This document shows, in pieces, positions 7,561 through 15,637 of a DNA stretch of 64,000 bases. The DNA is taken from the NCBI RefSeq assembly GCF_028596025.1, contig NZ_CP117167.1:5518001-5582000 (forward strand), read 5' to 3'. The notes beneath the pieces were generated by a model that saw only the letters and a list, made by a program, of their open reading frames with translations, was not told the origin of the DNA and did not search any database. The stretch's first letter is position 1. Each line of letters opens with the position of its first letter. Source of the stretch: Mucilaginibacter jinjuensis. Lineage in GTDB: Bacteria; Bacteroidota; Bacteroidia; Sphingobacteriales; Sphingobacteriaceae. Position numbers and translations under genes: made by a program.

Positions 7561-8355
7561 ATGAACGACACTTTTAACTTACAACGATTTGGTTTCCTGT
7601 TTAAGAAAACCATTTTAGAACGCCCTATGCAGTTAGTAGGTATTATGGCGCTTACCCTTATCGCTACGTTAACCATTTTTTCTTTCTGTATTTATTTTAA
7701 TCACTGGCACGATGGACATATTATGGCCTTTACCTGGGGATATCTGGGTGGTGGCATTATCCTGGCTTCTGTGGTTTTTAATTATTTTAATACCAATGCC
7801 AGCGGTTCGGCTTACTTAACCCTCCCCGCTTCCTCTTTCGAGAAGTGGCTTTGCGGGGTGCTTATTTCGGGTGTTTTATTTACCCTTATCTTCCTGCTGT
7901 TTTACCGTATCATGGATGCATCTGCCGTAATTGTTTATCACAGCAGCCTAGATAAAACAATAGCCAATTATCAATTTTTGTACAACGAGGCGCATATCTT
8001 TGAGTTCAACGATAGAAAAATCCAATTTGCTTATTACGTTTTTCTAAACTTTGCAGGGGCTGCGCTGTTGGGTTCGTTATACTTTAACAAGGCCAATTTT
8101 ATCAAAACAACACTTGTTATTATTGCGGTAATATTATTTATGATGGGTGTTAATTATTTGATTGCCCGCATGTTTTTCTCCAATCTTGATTCGGCGTTCC
8201 CTTACCTGAGCGTAGGCTTGCAGGTTGGAAACGATTACCGCATGATCAACGTATCTTCCGAGGCCGAAAAAAGGTTTACAACGTGCCTTAAATATGTAGT
8301 ACCGGCTATACTTTGGCTTACTGCTTACATCCGCCTGCGCGAAAAAGAAATTTAA
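7561..8355 (+). CDS. Membrane protein, probable ABC transporter permease partner
   Basis: The 264-residue hydrophobic protein has about six predicted membrane segments (for example residues 22-45, 60-78, 95-115, 155-172, 178-200, 240-256). It shows no motif I can name. Its place between the ABC ATPase (12-nt gap) and the GntR gene (1-nt gap) makes a permease-like role likely. Residues 130-155 form a hydrophilic loop. Confidence 0.75.
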   Translation: MNDTFNLQRFGFLFKKTILERPMQLVGIMALTLIATLTIFSFCIYFNHWHDGHIMAFTWGYLGGGIILASVVFNYFNTNASGSAYLTLPASSFEKWLCGVLISGVLFTLIFLLFYRIMDASAVIVYHSSLDKTIANYQFLYNEAHIFEFNDRKIQFAYYVFLNFAGAALLGSLYFNKANFIKTTLVIIAVILFMMGVNYLIARMFFSNLDSAFPYLSVGLQVGNDYRMINVSSEAEKRFTTCLKYVVPAILWLTAYIRLREKEI

Positions 8356-8356
8356 C

Positions 8357-8734
8357 ATGGAATTTAGAGAACAACAAGCCATATACCTGCAAATAGCCGA
8401 GTATGTGTGCGAACAGATATTATTGAAACAATGGCCGTTAAACGCCAAAGTGTTAAGCATCCGCGATCTGGCCGTTATGATGGAAGTTAACCCCAACACC
8501 GTACAACGCGCCTATGATTTTTTGCAGCAGCGCGAAATCATCGTGAACAAACGCGGCGTAGGTTATTTTGTAGAAGAAAGCGCAATTGATAAAGTAATAG
8601 CCCTGCGCAAAGAGCAATTTATTGAGCAGGAGCTGCCTGTATTTTTCAGGAACGTATACCTGCTTAAAATGCCGCTTGATGAGATCCAAAAGCGCTATAA
8701 TCAATTTATTGACGACAATTTTAAAGAAAAATAG
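8357..8734 (+). CDS. GntR family transcriptional regulator (YtrA-like)
   Basis: The 125-residue product has an N-terminal GntR winged helix (about residues 8-77, SIRDLAVMMEVNPNTVQRAY as recognition region, then GVGYFV). Its short C-terminal tail lacks a ligand domain, as is usual for the YtrA subgroup. It probably represses its own operon through the inverted repeat at 6683-6708. Its ATG lies 1 nt past the permease stop, so translation is probably coupled. Confidence 0.9.
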   Translation: MEFREQQAIYLQIAEYVCEQILLKQWPLNAKVLSIRDLAVMMEVNPNTVQRAYDFLQQREIIVNKRGVGYFVEESAIDKVIALRKEQFIEQELPVFFRNVYLLKMPLDEIQKRYNQFIDDNFKEK

Positions 8735-8737
8735 ATC

Positions 8738-9481
8738 ATGATATTTAAAAGGACAGCCCTGAAAATGAGCACGATGATACTGCTTGTTTCGCTGGTATTA
8801 GTTACAATTGGCCTGTTTGCATCAAACATGGCGCTTAAAACCGAGTACACCAAGCTCGATAAAAATGACAAGTACTGGAATTATACCACCGTGCTAAATC
8901 AGCCATTTAAGTACCTGAAAATTGATGGCGGCAACGTAACCCGTATTATTTTTGAGCAAGCTCCAACCTCAACCGTACGCATAGCCAAATTTTGGTCTGA
9001 TTACAAAATGGAGGGTGGTTTTAAAACCTATGTAAGTAATGATACCCTGCACATCAGCATGGTTTACCATCCGCAGAAAGACAGTAACAAAGAGTGGTTA
9101 GAGAACACGGAAGCAGTTAGGATCAGCACGTCCGAACTTTTATCTGTAGAGGTTAATAATGTGCAGCTGGCTATAGAAAACCTCAAACAGAATAAGCTTA
9201 ACCTAAACGTAGCCGGCAGATCAAAAATTTGGGTAAAGAGCCTCAACAATAAATTTGATTCGCTCAATGTGGTAGAACATAACAACGCCGAAGTGCATAT
9301 TAATGTTACCGACAATTTTAAAGGCCCCAACGTAATCGACTTCCAGCACATCAACGCCAACTTAAACGACGGTTCTTTTCTTGATGCCGGCCGAAGCTAC
9401 ACCAACGATCTGAAACTAAACATGGCCGATAGCAGTTCGATCATTTTATCAGGAAAATCGGTAAGTAAACTGCACAAATAG
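8738..9481 (+). CDS. Membrane-anchored hypothetical protein, beta-rich exported domain
   Basis: The 247-residue product has an N-terminal membrane segment at about residues 9-30 and a long soluble part. The C-terminal half has alternating short hydrophobic strands with many Asn and Asp (such as LNVVEHNNAEVHINVTDNF), reminiscent of the DUF2807 adhesin-head fold, but I cannot confirm membership. It is the last gene of the ABC/GntR operon, 3 nt after the GntR stop. It is followed by a terminator at 9507-9530. Its function is not recognised. Confidence 0.75.
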   Translation: MIFKRTALKMSTMILLVSLVLVTIGLFASNMALKTEYTKLDKNDKYWNYTTVLNQPFKYLKIDGGNVTRIIFEQAPTSTVRIAKFWSDYKMEGGFKTYVSNDTLHISMVYHPQKDSNKEWLENTEAVRISTSELLSVEVNNVQLAIENLKQNKLNLNVAGRSKIWVKSLNNKFDSLNVVEHNNAEVHINVTDNFKGPNVIDFQHINANLNDGSFLDAGRSYTNDLKLNMADSSSIILSGKSVSKLHK

Positions 9482-9506
9482 TATACCTTATTTAAGTAAT
9501 AAATTT

Positions 9507-9530
9507 AAGCCGGTTTTTACCGGCTTTTTT
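9507..9530 (+). terminator. Terminator of the ABC/GntR operon
   Basis: Arms AAGCCGGT (9507-9514) and ACCGGCTT (9519-9526) with a TTTT loop and a trailing T run form a classic intrinsic terminator after the last operon gene. Confidence 0.85.
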
Positions 9531-9599
9531 GTGTTTTGTAGTATGTAGATGTAAACAAGACCGTCTTTTTGTTGCTATCTTAAAGCACAAATTTTAAGT

Positions 9600-10538
9600 A
9601 TGAAATTACGCCTCTTTTTACTTGCACTGTTCGCTATTTTATTCTTCGACAGCCGCGGCCAACTCAAACCGCACGAGGGTTACGTGCAGGTAAAAGGCGG
9701 CCGCATCTGGTACAAGATAGTGGGTACTGGCAAAGGCACTCCCCTGCTCATTTTACATGGCGGGCCGGGCAGTCGTAGTTGCGGCGACATAGCAGGCTAC
9801 TCTGCTTTGGGCAATGACCGTCCGGTGATTTTGTACGATCAACTGGGCTCAGGCTTTTCCGACCGTCCTACTGATACCACTTTATGGGTTCTCCCCCGTT
9901 TTGTTGATGAGGTTACAGCACTGCGCAAAGCTTTGAACTTGAAAGAGATCAACATCCTCGGCAGCTCATGGGGCGCAGCCGTGGTCATCGAGTATATGAT
10001 TACAAGGAAACCTACAGGTGTTAAATCGGTGATATTTGCCGGCCCGCTGCTGGGTACAGCGCGGTGGATTAAGGATGCGCAGATCCTGCTCGGCCAGATG
10101 CCTAAAAAGTTGCAGGATACCATCCATAAGTACGAAGATCTGAAACAATACAACGCCCCGGCTTATGTAGCTGCAACAGATTCATTCTATGCCCGTTACC
10201 TGGAGCATAAGCAATATCCCGCACCTAAATCACCACTTTGCGAAGGCGCTAAAGGCTTCAACACCGAGGTATACAACTACATGTGGGGGCCAACCGAGTT
10301 TAACTGCATCGGTACCCTCCAAACCTGGACCCGCATCCCCGACCTACACCGCATAACCCAGCCCGTGCTTTTCATAGCCGGCCAGTACGACGAAGCCCGT
10401 CCAGCAACGATGTACGAGTTTCAGAAAATGATAAAGGGCTCAAAAGTGGCCATTGTGCCTAATGCCGGGCACCATAAATTACAGGATAACCCGGAGGCTT
10501 ATATTGGGGAGATCAGGAAGTTTTTGAAGGGGAAATAA
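9600..10538 (+). CDS. Alpha/beta hydrolase, proline iminopeptidase-like, exported
   Basis: The 312-residue product has a signal peptide (residues 1-20, ending in DSRGQ). The hydrolase fold shows an oxyanion-hole motif HGGPGSRS at 53-60, nucleophile Ser123 in GSSWG, and probable Asp264 (AGQYDEARP) and His291 (PNAGHHK) completing the triad. The HGGPG motif points to the proline iminopeptidase (S33) group, which removes N-terminal proline from peptides. The exact substrate is uncertain, and a periplasmic location is expected. It is a single gene. Confidence 0.9.
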   Translation: MKLRLFLLALFAILFFDSRGQLKPHEGYVQVKGGRIWYKIVGTGKGTPLLILHGGPGSRSCGDIAGYSALGNDRPVILYDQLGSGFSDRPTDTTLWVLPRFVDEVTALRKALNLKEINILGSSWGAAVVIEYMITRKPTGVKSVIFAGPLLGTARWIKDAQILLGQMPKKLQDTIHKYEDLKQYNAPAYVAATDSFYARYLEHKQYPAPKSPLCEGAKGFNTEVYNYMWGPTEFNCIGTLQTWTRIPDLHRITQPVLFIAGQYDEARPATMYEFQKMIKGSKVAIVPNAGHHKLQDNPEAYIGEIRKFLKGK

Positions 10539-10564
10539 GAAGCTTTTTTGCTCCAAAATGAGGA

Positions 10565-10634
10565 TGTCATCCTGAGGTACTCGAAGGATGGTGTAGAGGC
10601 CTCGCCCGCATGTTTCGAGTGCCTCAACATGACA
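10565..10634. repeat. Palindromic intergenic repeat, family B, copy 1
   Basis: Imperfect inverted arms at 10565-10591 (TGTCATCCTGAGGTACTCGA and onward) and 10609-10634. Related copies lie at 40673-40744 and 41335-41413, and a half copy lies inside the family A element at 39239-39268. Confidence 0.75.
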
Positions 10635-10754
10635 CCCGCAGATTTAGAATGACACAATCCATATTGTCCCGAATCACCCCATCAATTGTCTGCTATAACC
10701 ATCCAGGATTGGCACATCATAAACGAGCTTTGTATCAACCAGATAGCTAAATTT

Positions 10755-11177
10755 ATGGAAACTTCGAACCCAGCAACGCTTCGCACAACAACTACTGTCA
10801 ATGCTCCGATAGAAAAGGTTTGGGAATTATGGACAGGCCCTGAACATATTAAGCAGTGGAATAACATGTCGGAAGACTGGCACACCAGTAAAGTAGAAAT
10901 TGATTTGCGGCCTGGCGGCAAATTTCTGTTTGTAATGGGGCTTAAAGATGGCAGTTTCAGCTTTGATTATACGGGTACTTATGACGAGGTGATACCTCAC
11001 GAGTTAATTACATGCACCCTTAGTGACGGCCGAAAAAACACTACTGTATTTTCATCAAACAATCCGGTTACCATATCAGAAACTTTCGACCCGGATAATA
11101 ACGAGCCTATTGAAATGCAGCAGCGTTTTTGCCAGGCAGTGCTGGATAATTTTAAGAGGTATGCCGAAAGGGAATAA
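10755..11177 (+). CDS. SRPBCC (AHSA1/START-like) domain protein
   Basis: The ATG at 10755 is preferred over an upstream TTG at 10686 because the SRPBCC domain begins right after it (TTTVNAPIEKVWELWTGPEH); this gives 141 residues. The domain runs the full length and ends MQQRFCQAVLDNFKRYAE, as in the AHSA1 group of hydrophobic-ligand-binding proteins. The function is not predictable beyond a possible stress or ligand-binding role. It is a single gene followed by a long repeat-rich spacer. Confidence 0.88.
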   Translation: METSNPATLRTTTTVNAPIEKVWELWTGPEHIKQWNNMSEDWHTSKVEIDLRPGGKFLFVMGLKDGSFSFDYTGTYDEVIPHELITCTLSDGRKNTTVFSSNNPVTISETFDPDNNEPIEMQQRFCQAVLDNFKRYAERE

Positions 11178-11191
11178 AAAACCTATTCTAC

Positions 11192-11321
11192 GCAGTCGCT
11201 CGGCTCTTGCCGAGTGACGGATATCCAGCGGCCTCTGGCCGTTTATAGTAAGCAGTAGATCAAATTAATTAAGGCCGGAGGCCGGGTGATAGTCGTCACT
11301 CGGCAAGAGCCGAGCGACTGC
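11192..11321. repeat. Palindromic intergenic repeat, family C, copy 1
   Basis: 28-bp inverted arms at 11192-11219 and 11294-11321 (GCAGTCGCTCGGCTCTTGCC and onward). Each arm is itself a hairpin, CTCGGC-N4-GCCGAG. Inner copies of CGGCCTCTGGCCG-type hairpins lie between them. A second full copy is at 25074-25200 and a half copy at 28928-28980. Confidence 0.85.
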
Positions 11322-11328
11322 TTTGAAC

Positions 11329-11371
11329 ATAACAGGAAAGGCAATTCAAATTGAATTGCCTTTCCTGTTAT
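11329..11371. terminator. Bidirectional hairpin terminator
   Basis: A perfect palindrome with 21-bp arms around a single A (arm ATAACAGGAAAGGCAATTCA plus A) lies between the convergent SRPBCC and asparaginase genes. The long symmetrical stem is like the one at 36389-36423. Confidence 0.75.
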
Positions 11372-11693
11372 ACCTTACACGTCATTGAGAAAGCTGCACC
11401 CACAAACCCTTAATAAACTAACTAATGTGGCCTCTTGATTTTCGGATAGCACAACATTGGCCACAGCACACCCTTTCATAGAAAATCGAGCAGCCACGAG
11501 TTTTCTTTTTGGTACTTTTTCTTTTGCGGAAAAAGAAAAAGTACATCCACTGACGACTCATAACTTACACTACCCTTCCTAATGGAAAACGGATTGTGTG
11601 TTCTTGAAGCCAGTGCTAATCGGTCTGAGATTGCTTCGTCGTACCTCCTCGCAATGACGTGCTTTATTTACGCTTGTTGTGTGTGCTGAGTAT
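11372..11693. repeat. Gene-free spacer with repeat fragments
   Basis: No gene is seen. A hairpin GTACTTTTTCTTTT/complement occurs at about 11512-11545. A 28-nt segment at 11611-11638 is identical to 60318-60345 and leads into a family A right arm, so this spacer carries the tail of the composite repeat that the IS110 element interrupts elsewhere. Confidence 0.65.
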
Positions 11694-12716
11694 TCACGAT
11701 ACCGTTAACTCACCCCGCAAATCCATTTCCATATACTCTTTAACCTGTTTAGGGTCGTCGTAGTTGCCTAAGAGGTACATGGCTTTGGTTATGGCGGCTT
11801 CGTAGGTCATGTCGTAGCCGTTGGTTACGCCGATGTCTTTGAGTTGCTTGCTGGTTTCGTAGCGGCCAAGCTCAACAGTGCCTACTTTACATTGCGAAAT
11901 ATCGATGATTACCTTACCGCTGTCTATCGCCTGTTTAAGCAGGTCAATAAACCACTGATCGGTGCTGGTGTTACCGGCACCGAAGGCTTCCATTACCACG
12001 CCTCTAACATCGGCCGAAAGGATATTTTCAACCACCTTGGCGCTAATGCCGGGGTAAAGTTTCAATACCGCTACATCGCTGGTTAGTTTTTGGTGGATGA
12101 TGAGTTTCTCATCGTTTTGTGGATGGCGGATATCATTGATGCTGAAACGCAAATGCACGCCCGACTCGGCCAGTATTGGATAATTAGGTGAGCGGAATGC
12201 TTCGAACTTAGATGAATTGTATTTAAACGCGCGGTTACCGCGGAATAATTTATAATCGAAATAGATACAAACCTCTGGTACACGTGCAACGCCGTTCTTT
12301 TTGGCTTTGGCAATCTCGATGGCGGTCATCAGGTTTTCCTTGGCATCAGTACGGATGGCGCTGATCGGCAGTTGTGAACCGGTGAAAATTACGGGTTTGC
12401 CCAGGTTTTCGAGCATAAAGCTCAAGGCAGCTGCAGAGAAGGCCATGGTATCAGATCCGTGAAGGATCACAAAGCCATCCACATCGTCATAATGTTCTTG
12501 TATTAATCCGGCTAACTTGCTCCAGATTGCTGGGTTCATGTTGGATGAGTCGATAACCTCATCGAAAGAATGCACCTTGATACGGCAGTTCAGCCTTTCA
12601 AGTTCGGGCACATTATCCATGATCTGCTCAAAGTTAATGGGCTTTAGCACCTTCGTTTTTGGATCGCTCATCATACCTATTGTCCCTCCGGTATAAATGA
12701 TCAGTATCTGGCACAT
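11694..12716 (-). CDS. ansA: Type I L-asparaginase
   Basis: This 340-residue asparaginase has the nucleophile region IIYTGGTIGMM (Thr9 and Thr12) and the second threonine motif HGSDT (residues 86-90), which together hydrolyse L-asparagine to aspartate and ammonia. No signal peptide is present, so it is the cytoplasmic type I enzyme. The length is normal for the family. It lies 52 nt downstream of tatD on the same strand, so the two may be co-transcribed. Confidence 0.93.
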   Translation of the reverse strand: MCQILIIYTGGTIGMMSDPKTKVLKPINFEQIMDNVPELERLNCRIKVHSFDEVIDSSNMNPAIWSKLAGLIQEHYDDVDGFVILHGSDTMAFSAAALSFMLENLGKPVIFTGSQLPISAIRTDAKENLMTAIEIAKAKKNGVARVPEVCIYFDYKLFRGNRAFKYNSSKFEAFRSPNYPILAESGVHLRFSINDIRHPQNDEKLIIHQKLTSDVAVLKLYPGISAKVVENILSADVRGVVMEAFGAGNTSTDQWFIDLLKQAIDSGKVIIDISQCKVGTVELGRYETSKQLKDIGVTNGYDMTYEAAITKAMYLLGNYDDPKQVKEYMEMDLRGELTVS

Positions 12717-12768
12717 GTATTATTATGGTTTATTGATAAAAATATAAAAATAAGTCAATATTGCAGGG

Positions 12769-13536
12769 TCATATTGCAAATATCGTTTTCGAATTCTCTG
12801 TTGTGATGCGCGCAACCTCGGCTACATCGACCTGGTGCAGGTCGGCAATTTTTTCGGCTATGTATTTGAGGTACGAACTTTCATTGGGCTTCCCTCTGAA
12901 AGGCACCGGCGTTAAGTAAGGCGAATCTGTTTCCAAAACCAAATGTTTCAGATCAATCTGGGCCACTACTTTATCCAATCCTGCATTTTTGTAGGTAACC
13001 ACACCGCCTATGCCCAGATAAAAACCAAGGTCAATTACTTTCTGCGCCTGCTCTACCGTGCCCGAAAAGCAATGGAAAATACCACGCAGCTTATCGTCGT
13101 TTAAACGTTGCAATACTTCGTAAGTTTCGTCGAAAGCATCACGGCAATGGATCACAATCGGCAAATCCAATTCCTTCGCCCAGTTGATCTGCTGCTCAAA
13201 GGCCTGTAGCTGTTCGTCCAGTAAGGTTTTGTCCCAGTACAGGTCGATACCGATTTCGCCAATGGCGTAGATCTTTCTTCCTGCTCCGGCTTGCTTAATC
13301 TTTTCTATTTCTTGCTGCCAGTTGGCTTTTACATCGCATGGATGCAGGCCCAGCATCGGGAAAAAGTTATCAGGCCAGCGATCAACAATATCAAACATCA
13401 GCCCAACAGAACTAACATCAACATTTGGCAAAAATAAGCGGGAGATATTGTTATCAAGGCAGCGCTGCAGCATTTCGGCCTGCTTGCCTTCATCGGTTTC
13501 GTAATAGAAGTGGGTATGCGTATCGGTGTATACCAT
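12769..13536 (-). CDS. TatD family metal-dependent hydrolase
   Basis: The 255-residue TatD-type hydrolase has the metal-binding HTH motif (His7, His9), IGEIGID, the HCRDAF and FHCFSG histidines and the family signature ETDSPYLTP near the C-terminus. TatD enzymes are divalent-metal-dependent DNases acting in DNA repair and clearance. A TACATTTG box (13541-13548 on the minus strand) lies only 4 nt before the ATG, which implies a leaderless or nearly leaderless mRNA. Confidence 0.93.
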   Translation of the reverse strand: MVYTDTHTHFYYETDEGKQAEMLQRCLDNNISRLFLPNVDVSSVGLMFDIVDRWPDNFFPMLGLHPCDVKANWQQEIEKIKQAGAGRKIYAIGEIGIDLYWDKTLLDEQLQAFEQQINWAKELDLPIVIHCRDAFDETYEVLQRLNDDKLRGIFHCFSGTVEQAQKVIDLGFYLGIGGVVTYKNAGLDKVVAQIDLKHLVLETDSPYLTPVPFRGKPNESSYLKYIAEKIADLHQVDVAEVARITTENSKTIFAI

Positions 13537-13540
13537 GCTG

Positions 13541-13548
13541 CAAATGTA
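13541..13548 (-). promoter_or_regulatory. -7 box of tatD, almost touching the start codon
   Basis: On the minus strand TACATTTG is followed by CAGC and then the ATG at 13536. With transcription starting a few bases past the box, the mRNA would begin at or near the start codon. No clear -33 element is seen. Confidence 0.55.
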
Positions 13549-13579
13549 AAAAGCCTTCTGTTATTGGCAGAAGGCTTTT
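13549..13579 (-). terminator. Terminator of the FKBP gene
   Basis: Arms AAAAGCCTTCTG (13549-13560) and complement (13568-13579) with a 7-nt loop lie just past the stop of the minus-strand FKBP gene and end in a T run on that strand. Confidence 0.8.
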
Positions 13580-13595
13580 CAACTTATTTTTGTTA

Positions 13596-14594
13596 TTAGT
13601 TTGTCTTTTTTGCGGTAGTCGACTTTTTCGTAGTTGTTGTCGATTTTTTTGCCGTGGTGCTTTTCGCAGTTGTGGCCGGTTTCGCTGCCGGGGCCTTATG
13701 CGGTGCCGGGCTAACTTTTACTACATCTACATCAAATATCAGCGTGCTGAAAGGAGCAATATCCTCGCCCGCACCTTGTGCCCCGTAGGCCAGCGTAGAC
13801 GGGATTACAAAGGTGGCTTTTGAACCCTGGTTAAGTAACAACAAGCCTTCGTCCCAACCTGGTATAACCTGGCCCTGGCCAACAATTACTTTAATTGGCT
13901 CGTAGTTACGGCCGGGTTGCTGCAAGCCCGAGGCTTGTGCTACAGATTGTATGCTCGAATCAAAAACTTTACCGTTTAATGTACGGCCTGTGTAATTTAC
14001 CAGTAAGGTATCGCCGGCTACCGGTTTGCGGCCGGTTGATGGCTGTGTAATTACATACTTTAAACCCGAAGGGGTAGCTTTTACAGCCAGCTTGTTATCA
14101 GCAATATATTTATTAGCAATAACCAACTCATCTTGCTGCATTTTAGCAATACCGGCATTACGTTCGGCAATGGCTTCGGCAAGTGATTGTACTTTCTCTA
14201 TCTTAATAGCAAAAGTAATGTAGCCTTTTGCACTTAGGTAAGCCGGGCGTTCGGTTTCATGTCCCTTAAAAACAGAATCAATGGGCACCTTTACCATAGC
14301 ACTGTCTTTAGCTGATAGCAATGGGAAAATATCCATCATATCGGCAACGTTTTGCGATGGCTGTATTTTAATCTGGATAGGGTGGCCGGCTGTATAAGTA
14401 TTAAACAGTACAGAATCCCTGTCTGTCCTTTCAATTACATTAAACGTTATAATATCGTCCTGCTTAATTTTAGGCCCGGTACCGTGCGCAAAAATCTGGT
14501 ACTGCGCGCCTTTAGGGGTTATAGTGGTAACCTGTGCACTTGCCGCTGTGCCTAAAAGGCTAAGGCCTAATACGTATAAGAAAAATCTTTTCAT
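13596..14594 (-). CDS. FKBP-type peptidyl-prolyl cis-trans isomerase, exported
   Basis: The 332-residue product has a signal peptide (residues 1-20, ending TAASAQ) and two parts. The N-terminal half resembles a degenerate FKBP-like domain (LFNTYTAGHPIQIKI). The C-terminal FKBP domain (about 190-292) carries GDTLLVNYTGRTLNGKVFDS, VIPGWDEGLLLL and GSKATFVIPSTLAYG. The C-terminal tail is Lys/Thr-rich and low-complexity. It should catalyse proline isomerisation on secreted proteins. It is paralogous to the neighbour at 14654, with a terminator between. Confidence 0.92.
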   Translation of the reverse strand: MKRFFLYVLGLSLLGTAASAQVTTITPKGAQYQIFAHGTGPKIKQDDIITFNVIERTDRDSVLFNTYTAGHPIQIKIQPSQNVADMMDIFPLLSAKDSAMVKVPIDSVFKGHETERPAYLSAKGYITFAIKIEKVQSLAEAIAERNAGIAKMQQDELVIANKYIADNKLAVKATPSGLKYVITQPSTGRKPVAGDTLLVNYTGRTLNGKVFDSSIQSVAQASGLQQPGRNYEPIKVIVGQGQVIPGWDEGLLLLNQGSKATFVIPSTLAYGAQGAGEDIAPFSTLIFDVDVVKVSPAPHKAPAAKPATTAKSTTAKKSTTTTKKSTTAKKTN

Positions 14595-14606
14595 GGTATA
14601 GTACAG

Positions 14607-14640
14607 AAAAAAGGCTGCACACCTAAATGTACAGCCTTTT
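14607..14640 (-). terminator. Terminator between the two FKBP genes
   Basis: AAAAGGCTG (14609-14617) and CAGCCTTTT (14632-14640) form a stem just past the stop codon of the upstream minus-strand FKBP gene. Confidence 0.7.
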
Positions 14641-14653
14641 AATTATTTTCAAA

Positions 14654-15628
14654 TTATTTTGTAGCCGGTTGTGTTGGCATTTGCACCGGTGGCAATTGCG
14701 CTTTTGGTGCGTTTGGATTTGGATGGATGATATCCAGAATCTCTACGTTAAACGCAAGCGGCGTGTATGGGCCAATTGCCTGCATACCACGTTCGCCATA
14801 AGCCAGGCTTGATGGTACTACAAATGTTGCTTTTGAACCTTTGTTTAACAAACGTAAACCCTGGTCCCAGCCCGGGATAACACCACCTACACCAACAGGG
14901 ATGTGGATTGGTTTGTACGGTTGCATTGGGTTAAATATTTTAGCCTGTTGTGCTACTTCTTTAAAGCTGGTATCAAATACTTTACCGTTTAAGAATTTAC
15001 CGGTGTAGTTAACTACAACAGTATCGCCTTTGGCAGGCACAGGGCCGCTACCCGGGGTAGTGATTTGGTAGTATAAGCCAGAATCTGTTTTGGTAACATT
15101 CAGCTTGTTATCGGCAATGTATTTAGTGATTTTACCAGGCTCCAGATCTTTTACCTTAGCAGCTTCTGCCTTAAAGTAATCCTCAACTTTGGCAGAGAAC
15201 AGCTGATCTGTTAAATTACCTTTTTGAATTACCTTGTTTACCTTAACCTCGTAAATAATGTATTTACCTTTAAAGCCTGGGGGCTTAGGTAAATTCTTTT
15301 TAAATAATGAGTCGGCGTTAATTTTGATAACCGCGCTATCGCCCTCGCTCATCATTAATAAAGCCGAGTACACATCACCTTTGTAAGGTAATTTAGCCGG
15401 CATTGCAAAAGCTACCGGTTTACCGGCATCGTAGCTGCTGTATAATACAGAATCGCCATCGGTTTTGGTGATAATGTTAGCGCTGATAAAGTCGCCACCT
15501 TTAATAACAGGAGTGGTTTTGTCATCCACTATATTATAAAGTAATCCGCCGTCTCCTTGTTTAAATCCACCGTTACAGCTGGCCAGGCCAATAGCTGCAA
15601 CCGCGAAAAGCATTAGGTTTTTTTTCAT
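14654..15628 (-). CDS. FKBP-type peptidyl-prolyl cis-trans isomerase lipoprotein
   Basis: The 324-residue product has a lipoprotein signal (AAIGLASCNGG, acylated Cys18), so it is a periplasmic or outer-membrane folding factor. The C-terminal FKBP domain carries GDTVVVNYTGKFLNGKVFDT, VIPGWDQGLRLL and GSKATFVVPSSLAYGERG. The N-terminal half resembles a second, degenerate FKBP module, as in the neighbouring paralogue. It lies 9 nt downstream of the DHH phosphoesterase gene, so co-transcription with it is likely. Confidence 0.92.
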   Translation of the reverse strand: MKKNLMLFAVAAIGLASCNGGFKQGDGGLLYNIVDDKTTPVIKGGDFISANIITKTDGDSVLYSSYDAGKPVAFAMPAKLPYKGDVYSALLMMSEGDSAVIKINADSLFKKNLPKPPGFKGKYIIYEVKVNKVIQKGNLTDQLFSAKVEDYFKAEAAKVKDLEPGKITKYIADNKLNVTKTDSGLYYQITTPGSGPVPAKGDTVVVNYTGKFLNGKVFDTSFKEVAQQAKIFNPMQPYKPIHIPVGVGGVIPGWDQGLRLLNKGSKATFVVPSSLAYGERGMQAIGPYTPLAFNVEILDIIHPNPNAPKAQLPPVQMPTQPATK

Positions 15629-15637
15629 TTCTATTTC

